Positions 56,172 through 64,000 of a stretch of DNA of 64,000 bases are shown piece after piece. The notes beneath the pieces were generated by a model. It saw nothing but the letters and a program-made list of their open reading frames with translations, was not told the origin of the DNA and did not search any database. Numbering within the stretch: the first letter of the stretch is position 1; each line of letters opens with the position of its first letter. Position numbers and translations under genes: made by a program. The stretch is from Triplophysa rosa (taxonomy: Eukaryota > Chordata > Actinopteri > Cypriniformes > Nemacheilidae), in contig NC_079893.1 of assembly GCF_024868665.1 (NCBI RefSeq), positions 16,337,055 through 16,401,054 on the forward strand, read 5' to 3'.

Positions 56172-56587
56172 GTCATGGCTCTGCCTCTATTAGTCATGTT
56201 TTTCTTGGTCCTGTAGCAGAGCCATGACGAAGTCTTTGGCTATGTGTGGAAAGAAACATATTATTGTCCTTTTGACAATAATATGCGTTCTCTCCAGTGT
56301 CTCGTCATTGGCCCCGCCCCTCTCGTTTCCCGTATTACTTCCCGGCCGTGTTCCATTACCCTCTCATGCCCTGTGTCATTATCCCTCGTTTGCCTTTCCT
56401 ATATATACCCTCTTGTTTCTTTGGCTAGTTGCTCGTGGATTGTGTGAATGTACGTTCGATGTGCTGTGTATACCTGTCCCGTGTCCCGTGTGCTTATACC
56501 GTTGTGAGTATTCAGTTTGCCGTGTTGGTTTTTTTGGTTTTCCTGCCCCTGGACGTTGTGTCATGTTTTGAAGAAACGTTGTGTCGT
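56172..56587 (+). mobile_element. LTR fragment with terminal hairpin
   Basis: Begins TGTCATGGCTCTGCC with a matching GGCAGAGCCATGA-like arm (GCAGAGCCATGAC at 56217-56229), as in the solo LTR at 53595. A TATA-like TATATATACCC is at about 56400. No CA end or target duplication is found; it abuts 10 bases of L2 and then the DIRS element, so its 3' end is missing or altered. Confidence 0.6.
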
Positions 56588-56597
56588 GATCTAGAAG

Positions 56598-56800
56598 TTC
56601 CCTTTCTGTCGATCTCTCGACGTTGTGTCGAACCGACAGAATGGGGTTTGTCTTGAGAACCTATCATCTTCTGAGTATTTAGAAAAGGCCAATGAAAATT
56701 GGAGAATGAAATTTGCATGCCGGGCTCCTCCCCAGATGTCCGGCTATAAGAGGGAAGCCAGCGTGCTCATTCATTCACCTTTTGTTCTTCAGAGCCTACG
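56598..56800. repeat. Left inverted terminal repeat of the DIRS element
   Basis: TTCCCTTTCTGTCG... with TGTGTCGAACCGACAGAATGGGG, ACCTATCATCTTCTGAGTATTT and ATGCCGGGCTCCTCCCC, all present inverted at 62400-62640. A CTATAAGAGGGAAGC at about 56743 may be a TATA-type promoter. Confidence 0.85.
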
Positions 56801-57330
56801 CATCTGATGAGCTTCTCTACGATCTTTGGTGATAATTTTTCTGCTGGAATCTATGACGTGGACAGCAGACGGTCTCTTCCTGCAGTGACTCTCCCCTGGG
56901 CGTCTCGGCAGTTCCGGAGGTGTTCGAGCAAATTTCCTTTCTAAAAGAGCAAATTTCTCCAGCGTGGCATGTCCCGCTGTTCTCATGGGTGCCACACACT
57001 CATCGAGGAGGGGGACGGACACGATGCCTGCTTCCAGTACGCTGGGGAAGACGTTGTGGAAACGTCCTGCCCGCACTGCGGGCGGTGATGATTCAGACGT
57101 TGCGTCATGGGTGGCTGTGTTCCCACGGGACTCAGCCACCACCTCATTTGCTCCCCGTTCCGTGGCGGCAGGACTACGGCCCTGCCGTCCACTACGGCAA
57201 GCAGCGAGGTTGATATGAGGATTACTGTGAGCGATAATCCGCCAACCACTGGCTCACGTTCACACCTCGTCTCGCTCGTCAGGAGACGGTCCGCCGTCTT
57301 ATTCCTCAATCACGTATTCGGACACGATGC

Positions 57331-58980
57331 GTGATGATGAAATGTCTCTTGCAGCATCGGGGGGTGACGTACTGCCATCCGACTCTGACGATTCCTCGGG
57401 CTCCCTCCCTCGGGGGGTCGAGCCCAGGAAGAAGCGAACGTCGAAGTGTCAGCCATGCTTTCCCGGGCCACCATGAGTGTTGGGTTGCAGTGCCCGCACT
57501 GCCTCTCCCGGCACTTGCGGCTGGCTACATGGCGCCTCGGGTTTGAGCGCGGCTCCAAGCAGTGCCCGCCCCCAGTGCCGTGTTTACCGGAAGTGCATGA
57601 GGAACTTAGTAAGACCTGGAACGCCCCCTTTCCGGCACGTTTCACGTCAAACACAGTTCGGTCACCCTCTCTTCCTTCGAGGTTGAGACAGCTGGAGGAT
57701 ACGTCATTCTCCCCCAGGTGGAGTATGCCGCCGCGGTGCACTCGTGCCCGTAGGCGGCGGCCACCTGGGGGGGGGCTCGACCTAGACTCCCGTCCAAAGC
57801 ATGTGGTGTCTCGGCATCTCTGGTGTCGAGAGCTTACATTGCGGTGGACCAAGCTGCCTCCTCTCTCCACGCTATGGCTCCTGCCAGGCCAGGGCGTTGA
57901 GAGAGCTCCATGACGGTAAGACCGACCCAGCGCTGATGCAGGAACTCCACGCCGCCACCGACCTCGCTCTACGGGCGACCTAGGTGACCACGCGGGCCCT
58001 GGGTCAGACGATGTCCACACTTGTGGTCCATGAGAAACTCCTCTGGCCGATCCTTGCGCAGATGAGTAACGCTGAGAAGGTCCCCTTTCTCGACGCACCC
58101 GTCTCGCAAGGGGGGGCTAGTTGGTGTTACTGTCGAGCCGTAGAGGCCCCGCTCACCCCCCGCCCATCGGGGGGCGCGAGACCAGCAAGCGGCCTCCCCC
58201 GGAGGGTTCTCGACAGTAAAGAAGCAGTCCTCCATGCCGCGACTCGGCCGCCTCGGCCGTCGAGTCCCGTGCACTGTCTGCTTCCCAGCAGCCCTGGTCC
58301 TCTTCGACGCCCTCCAGCTCTGGGCCCCCCACTCAGGCGGCCCCCCCTGGAGGAGACAGCGAAGAGGAGACCATCGCCCCATCAGCAGCCGTGGCGATGC
58401 GGCCCTCATGGGAAGACCTCAGGGGATCGAGGCTACCATTGGGCCCGACCCCAGCCACATCGCTGGGAAGTCAGATAGGGACGGATCCTGCCCCGTCTCT
58501 CCATTTGCTGGCCCCCTCCGGGGGGCTAGCGCCCACTTACTCTCAAAAGAGAGTTTCCTCTCTCTCTGGGTTACCACAGCCGCTCCCACCCTCTGCACGA
58601 TGGTGAACGGCAAACTCGACATTGCGTCATGGCGAAGCACAATGTCGAGTATAAACACCAGCCCTCAGCACTCTCAGTCAGACAGTGCGTTGAGCTGCGC
58701 AGTCGCCAGGCAGGAAAAACAGCAAAGCCGATCTCCTCCTCGGGGGACCTCCCCCGGCAAGGAATCCGTACTGCTAGCCATCGAACCACCCCCCGGGGGG
58801 ACGATGAAAAAGATCGTACCTTTAGTCCCCGTCTCATTTCTGGGAGCCTGTCCGGCTTCCCAGGCTGTCAGGCTAGCTAGGGAAGACGATCCGTCTCGGC
58901 TACATGATCCAGTTGCCTCACGCCCGCCAAGTTTAAGGGCATCCGATATACCTCAGTCAGAGGCTAGGATGTTCCCGTAC
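57331..58980 (+). pseudogene. Gag-like region of the DIRS element
   Basis: Pieces in several frames: LTLWLLPGQG-type shifts around 57890, then ALGQTMSTLVVHEKLLWPIL and MSNAEKVPFLDAPVSQGG at about 58000-58130, wording typical of the first gene of fish DIRS elements. Frameshifts near 57905, 57985 and 58120 break it. A serine/proline-rich stretch follows (58140-58900). Confidence 0.75.
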
Positions 58981-58989
58981 TTCAGGCCG

Positions 58990-60300
58990 AGGTCGCCACC
59001 CTTCTGGTGAAGGGAGTGATCGAGCCCGTCTCACCAGCCGAGATGTTCAACGGGTTTTACAGCCTGTACTTAATTGTCCCCAAGAAAGGCGGGGGGTTGC
59101 GCCCTATCTTGGGTCTGTGTGTTCTGAACAGGCACCTACACAATAGCTGCCTTTCAGGTTGATCACGCAGAAGCGCATCCTGACGTCCGTCAGGTGTCAG
59201 GACTGGTTCATGGCAATCGACCTGAAGGACGCGTACTTCATGTCTCGATCCTCCCTCGACATCGGCCGTTCTGACGGTTCGCGTTCGAGGGACGGGCATA
59301 TCAGTACAGAGTCCTCCCCTTCGGTCTGTCCCTGTCTCCACGAGTCTTTACGAAGGTCATGGAAGCCGCCCTCCTTCCCCGTAGGGAAGGAGGTGTGCGG
59401 GTACTAAACTATCTCGACGACTGGCTCAGTTTGGCGCACTCTCGAGATCTGTTGTGTACACACAGGGACCTGGTGCTCCGGCACCTAGATCGGGGGGGCT
59501 ACAGGTCAACTGAGAAGAGCAAGCTCTCCCCGGTGCAGAGCGTCCTCTTTCTCGGAATTGACCTCGACTCTGTCCTCATGAGCGGCCCCGCTCACCCCCC
59601 GCGGGGGGCGCGAGACCCGCGACAAGGAAGCCCGCACCCACGCGGCCTCCCAGAGGCAGTGCGACTTACTACAGAGCGCACCCAATCAGTGTTGAACTGC
59701 CTGAAGCTCTCAGACAGTCAGCGGTCCCCCTGAAACAATTTCAGAGGCTCCTGGGATACATGGCATCCTCGGCGGGGGAGGTACCCCTCGAGTCGATGCA
59801 CATACGACCGCTCCAACACTGGCTACAGAGTCAAGATCCTTGGAGAGCAGCACACCAGCAGCAGGCGTATGGTCATCACGCTTTTCTGCCGACACACCCT
59901 AACCCCCTGGTCTCCATGACCTTCTTGCGGACAGGGGTCCCCTTTGGGATGCCTCCCTGCAGGGTTGGGGTGCCGTGTGCAACGGGCAAGCAGTGTCGGG
60001 GCGGTGGACGGGCCCCCGCCTGCGTTGGCATTTCAACTGCCTAGTGTTTTTGGTTGTGCTACTTGCATTGATGAGGCTACTACCTCTCGTGCAGGGCAAG
60101 CACGTGCTGATCCGGTCGGACAGCACAGCTGCTGTGGCGTATATCATTCGCTCACGGCAGCTAACATGACTCGCCCGACGCCTCCTCCTCTGGAGTCAGC
60201 AGGTGATCAGTTCCCTGCGAGCCACACACTGAACCAGACAGCTGATGCGCTCTCTCGTCAGTCGACGCCTCACGGAGAGTGGCGACTCCATCCCCGCGCA
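58990..60300 (+). pseudogene. RT and RNase H of the DIRS element
   Basis: LIVPKKGGGLRPI (about 59070-59110), VRCQDWFMAIDLKDAYF (about 59188-59240), then EAALLP and the catalytic YLDD in VLNYLDDWL (59410-59421) in three frames. SPVQSVLFLGIDLDSVLMSG follows. The RNase H part carries GKHVLIRSDSTAAVAYI at about 60090-60140 and a QTADALSRQ boundary at about 60240. At least four frameshifts, so inactive. Confidence 0.85.
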
Positions 60301-61605
60301 GCCGGCTTATTTGGGAGAGGTTCGGCCAGGCACAGGTGGTCCTGTTGCCTCCCCGGACTCCACCCATTGTCCGCTTTGGTACTCCCTGTCCGAGGCAACC
60401 CTTGACACGGATGACCTTGCGCACAGCTGGCCGCGGGACAAGCGGAAGTATGCTTCCCCCCAGTGAGCCTCAGTGCACAGGTCATGTGCAAGGCCAGGGA
60501 AGAGGAGCATCAAGTAGTACTAGTTACGCCCCTTTTGGCCTAACCAGGACTTGGTTCTCGGAGCTAAGGCTCTGACAACAACTCCCCCCTGGCCATTCCC
60601 CCTGGCGAACTGCTTCCCCAGGGGAAGGGGCACGTTACGGCATCCCAGGCAAAACCTGGTCTCCATGTCTGGACGGGACGAGAAGATCCTGAGTGACCCA
60701 CCCCCGGTCTGGTTGGGACATCACTCAGGCTAGGGCTTCAGCCACTGGGCAGCTATACACCCATAGGTGGCGCCTCTTCTCATCCTGGGGCTCTTCTCGG
60801 CGAGAAGACCCGCGGAGTTGCTCGGTCGGGTACGAGCTGTCCCTTCCTCAAGAGAGACTGGGGCGTAACCTCTCCCCCTCCACACTGGGAATGTATGTAG
60901 CCACTACGGCCGCTCATCATGACCCAAGTGCTGGGTAGCCTCTGGGACAGCACGACCTGGTCATTAGGTTCCTAAGGGGCGCGAGAGGGTGACCACCTTA
61001 TCCGCGCTCCGTACCCTCTTGTGACTTAGGTGGCAGGCCTCAAGAGGCCCCGCCCCCTTCGAGCCTCTCGGGGTTGCCGCTCTTTCTCAGTCTTGATAAA
61101 GACGGCTTTCCTGATGGCGCTCACCTCCAAGAGGGTAGGGGATCTGCAAGCACCCTCCGTGTCCACAGATTGCCTAGAACTCGGGGCCAGGATTCTCACG
61201 TTATCTTGAGACCCCGCCCCGGCTACGTGCTCAAAGTTCCCACCACTCTTCCGAGAGACCAGGTGGTGAACCTGCAGGTGCTCCCCACTGGGGAGGAAGA
61301 CCCAACCTTTCCGTGTTGTGTCCACTACGCGCACTGCGCCTCTACTTGGACCGCACGCAGAGCCCAGAAGCTCTGAGCAGCTCTTTGTCTGTTTCGGAGG
61401 TCAGCAGAAGGGAGGGCTGTCTCCAAACAGAGACTGGCGAACTGGATCGTGGATGTCCTCATTAGGGCATACCGATCTCTATTCGCCCCTGCCCATTGGG
61501 AGTGAGGCACACCCCTCATGGGCACTGGCTCAGGGTGCCTCTCTGGCAGACATCTGCAGAGCTGCGGGTTGGGCTATGCCCAACAACTCCGTGAGGTTCT
61601 AATAC
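60301..61605 (+). pseudogene. Tyrosine recombinase of the DIRS element
   Basis: Pieces on the plus strand: ITQARASATGQLYTHRWRLF and a LSPSTLGMYVATTAAHHDP segment (about 60710-60930), the N-terminal core-binding part. Then RPRPGYVLKVPTTLPRDQVV (61210-61270) and ASLADICRAAGWAMPNNSVRF (61540-61602), the C-terminal catalytic region before the nucleophile. Frameshifts separate them, and I could not place every catalytic Arg/His. In DIRS elements this enzyme replaces the DDE integrase. Confidence 0.75.
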
Positions 61606-62318
61606 CTACGCACGGAACCGGTGTCAGCCCACATCCTGGCACGCCGTAGGACCGGCAGCTGGTAGGGCGTACGCCAGCGAAAGCCCTTCCCCCTTCCTTA
61701 GGGGGATCAGCGGCTATTACGCCTCCCCTCTTTCCCCCACTGGGTAAAGAAGAGGCATTCCATCCATCACTAAGCACCCTTCCAGGGGACAGGCTGGGCA
61801 GAACAGTTGAGTTATCTCCCAGATGGCTCTAACCGGACCTAGTGATCCAGACGTGGTAACCCCCCCTCCGTGGGCTTTTCCGTCTGATGTATCCTCATGA
61901 TGTTTCCCACCTTGGCAACCCATGACCTCCCCAGGTGGACTCCCACCTTGCGGTTAACTCCTGCAGTCTGCACATTCTTCCATGAGTTCTCCCCTGATGG
62001 TGAGACCATGTGGTGTCTCCACTAATTCCTCCCTACGGTAGGTAGTGGCCTCTGCAGCATTTTTCCCCCGGGGGGAATAATGCTTACCCAGTGGCCCGTA
62101 CGGTGCCGGGCGGCTTCTCGCCATTTAGAGAACTAGGCCTCACCCTTGACAGCCGGTGACAGGGGCTTCCCAACTTTGTGTAAAGCGCTGGGTCCCCCTT
62201 TTTCTCCACTGGAGGGTCATAATTTTGCGTTAGCGTGTTCGTCTGACTCGACCAGGCCAGTCAACGTCGCTCCGCAGAGATTGTGACGCGGCTCAGTGCT
62301 GTGGCGTTTTCCATAGGA

Positions 62319-62677
62319 ACCCCATTCTGTCGGTTCGACACAACATCGAGAGACCGACAGAAAGGGAACGTCTTGGTTACAGATGTAACCTCGGTTCCCT
62401 GATGGAGGGAACGAGACATTGTGTCCCTCATGCCACAACACTGGCCGCCCACCCCAGGCTCCTCAGACCAAAGGTGAATGAATGAGCACGCCGGCTTCCC
62501 TCTTATAGCCGGACATCCGGGGAGGAGCCCGGCATGCAAATTTCATTCGCCAATTTTCATTGGCCTTTTCTAAATACTCAGAAGATGATAGGTTCTCTAG
62601 ACAAACCCCATTCTGTCGGTTCGACACAACGTCTCGTTCCCTCCATCAGAGAACCGAGGTTACATCCGTAACCAAGA
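62319..62677. repeat. Internal complementary region and right terminal repeat of the DIRS element
   Basis: 62319-62372 is the inverse of the left tip (CCCATTCTGTCGGTTCGACACAAC to GACAGAAAGGGAA). The rest, up to CCGTAACCAAGATG (62677), is the inverted terminal repeat. GTAACCTCGGTTCCCTGATGGAGGGAACGAGAC occurs here directly and (about 62626-62660) inverted. Confidence 0.85.
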
Positions 62678-64000
62678 TGTTTTTAGGGCTTTCCGTATTT
62701 TCGAATACCATCCTTCCATGCTGTACGAAATACCTCTAATTTAGTTTTCTTAAAGTTGCGCTCCATTTTTCGGGCCGCTTTATTTAGAGCCTGAGTGTGT
62801 TCATTATACCACGGTGTGGGACTGCCGTTTTTAATCTTCTTTAAACGTAGAGGAGCAACTGTGTCTAGCGTTACCGAGAAGGTGGAATTAAAATTTTCAA
62901 TGGTAGTATCAAGATCTTCAACGTTATTTCTCATGCTAGCGATTTGAGACAATTCGGGCAGATTATCGAGAAACGCATCTTTGGTAGTTGAAGTTATTGT
63001 TCTACCATATTTGTAACAATGAGTTTTATTTGCAGCCGTAGGCCAGTGAAGCAAACATAATACCAGATAATGATCCGAAATGTCTTCACTCTGCTGAAGG
63101 ATTTTAACGTCGTCCACATTTATACCGTAAGACAGTATTAAATCTAAAGTATGATTACGAAGGTGAGTGGGTCCTGACACATGTTGACTAATGCCCATGG
63201 AGTTAAGAGTGTCTTTGAAAGCCATTCCTAAGGCATCTGTAACGTTATCTACGTGGATGTTAAAGTCACCAACGACAAGGAGTCTATCTGCGGCCAGTAC
63301 TAGTTCTGATAAGAACCCACCAAATTCTTTAATAAAATCTGTGTGGTGCCCTGGAGGCCTATATACAATAGCTAGAATCAATTTAAAAAGTGTTTTATCT
63401 TTAGTATTAGGTGTTGAAACATGAAGAACCATGACTTCAAAAGAATTATATTTAGAGTTCGACTTCTGGGAAATGCTAAGAGAGTTATTGTAAAGTGCTG
63501 CGACACCTCCCCCTCTGCCTTTTAGACGAGGCTCGTGTTTATAATAATAATCTTGGGGGACAGATTCATTTAAAGCAATATAATCATCTGGTTTTAGCCA
63601 TGTTTCTGTCAAACAGAGCATGTCTATTTTATGATCTGTTATCATATCGTTAACAAAAAGTGCTTTATTAGAGAGAGATCTAATATTTAGCAATCCGAGT
63701 CGTAACAGTTGATTATCTGTATTTTGTTCATGTTTAGTTTGTTTAACGTTTATTAAATTACTTTCAAGAGGTTTACGCATTATTTTATGTTTGCTAATCC
63801 GGGGGACAGACACAGTCTCTATTTTGTGATGTTTGGGAGAACGGATTACTACATGTTGTACATTTTGTGTATTCTGCGACGTGAGACGGCAAGCAGACAG
63901 TTGGTTAAGCCATACTGTCTGCTCCCTGACCTGGGCCCCAGCGAGTCAAGTTTTAGCATTAGCATTAAGACTTTTTGCCATATTTCTAGACAGGATGGAA
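62678..64000 (-). mobile_element. L2 LINE copy 3, 5' part (minus strand)
   Basis: Same orientation as, and not overlapping with, the L2 at 54713-56171. It carries the part of ORF2 missing there, so both are likely one LINE split by the DIRS element. It continues beyond the window edge. Confidence 0.85.
62683..63813 (-). CDS. L2 ORF2 N-terminal part: APE-type endonuclease
   Basis: 376 codons, cut at the DIRS junction. It shows LGLLNIRSLSNKALFVNDMI at the start of the nuclease, catalytic E in CLTETWLKP, YRPPG, D in VVGDFNIHVDN, and the SDH triad in EDISDHYLV (about residue 250). The nuclease nicks target DNA to prime reverse transcription. From residue 190 on it matches the start of the frame at 19641-22016 nearly word for word. 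The RT is missing from this fragment. Confidence 0.9.
   Translation of the reverse strand: MSVPRISKHKIMRKPLESNLINVKQTKHEQNTDNQLLRLGLLNIRSLSNKALFVNDMITDHKIDMLCLTETWLKPDDYIALNESVPQDYYYKHEPRLKGRGGGVAALYNNSLSISQKSNSKYNSFEVMVLHVSTPNTKDKTLFKLILAIVYRPPGHHTDFIKEFGGFLSELVLAADRLLVVGDFNIHVDNVTDALGMAFKDTLNSMGISQHVSGPTHLRNHTLDLILSYGINVDDVKILQQSEDISDHYLVLCLLHWPTAANKTHCYKYGRTITSTTKDAFLDNLPELSQIASMRNNVEDLDTTIENFNSTFSVTLDTVAPLRLKKIKNGSPTPWYNEHTQALNKAARKMERNFKKTKLEVFRTAWKDGIRKYGKP

Larger units (their letters stand above)
56598..62677 (+). mobile_element. DIRS-type retrotransposon, decayed
   Basis: Inserted in an L2 LINE between CTAGAAG (56591-56597) and TTTTTAGGG (62678), which are adjacent in copy 1. There is no target duplication, as expected for integration by a tyrosine recombinase. 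The left end (56598-56800) is repeated in inverse at the right end, and 62319-62372 is complementary to the left tip, the internal complementary region of DIRS elements. Gag-like, RT/RNase H and recombinase parts follow in order but with many frameshifts. Confidence 0.9.

Noticed and set aside
57310..58098. 262-codon minus frame in the DIRS element
   Set aside because: Shadow of the GC-rich plus-strand gag-like region; no motif.

Overview
This is vertebrate nuclear DNA, almost certainly from a ray-finned fish and probably a cypriniform. The evidence is the mix of repeats: a Ty3/Gypsy chromovirus, a Mag-like Gypsy element, a DIRS element, L2/CR1-type LINEs whose tails repeat TTGAG, tRNA-derived SINEs, hAT MITEs with 8-bp target duplications, and a Harbinger fragment. 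The only host coding sequence I can support is two exons of one plus-strand integrin alpha gene of the laminin-binding alpha-6/alpha-7/alpha-3 type, at 8141-8268 and 39509-39588. Both have proper splice sites and compatible phases. The window is therefore intron (1-8140), exon, a 31.2-kb intron (8269-39508), exon, and at least 24.4 kb of the next intron (39589-64000). I found no further exon.

Layout. 1-6720: right part of a repeat-array DNA element (element A), split by a young chromovirus (935-6323) with intact gag and pol. 8141-8268: integrin exon. 8598-9635: hAT element. 9786-27222: one Mag-like Gypsy element with matching 5-bp duplications, carrying a hAT element (itself interrupted), a SINE, a LINE fragment and, inside its right LTR, element B (18246-27054). 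Element B is an 8.8-kb foldback-like DNA element that itself carries an L2 LINE. 27331-28707: hAT. 29232-30955: CR1/L2-type LINE. 31006-33303: repeats, including a 305-bp tandem repeat. 33312-34512: hAT. 35675-38537: decayed minus-strand Gypsy with a nested solo LTR and a hAT MITE. 38666-39333: L2 tail. 39509-39588: integrin exon. 41150-47770: element C, with long terminal inverted repeats and a nested LTR-like unit holding a Gypsy element that has lost its RT. 47777-54560: tandem repeats, Harbinger fragment, SINE, solo LTR. 54713-64000: a minus-strand L2 LINE split by an LTR fragment and a 6.1-kb DIRS element.

The most unusual content is a set of three non-autonomous DNA elements (A, B, C). 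All end in TATGGC / GCCATA. Wherever both ends are visible they are flanked by perfect 6-bp target duplications (GTCATG for B, CTAGAG for C). A and B are built from arrays of short palindromes (ACTAGT, GATATC) repeated every 21-22 bp, close to two helical turns. In B these arrays are about 1-kb inverted repeats at both ends, as in foldback transposons. No transposase was found in any of the three.

Most coordinates of elements with target duplications were read base by base. Ends of truncated LINEs and decayed regions are approximate.
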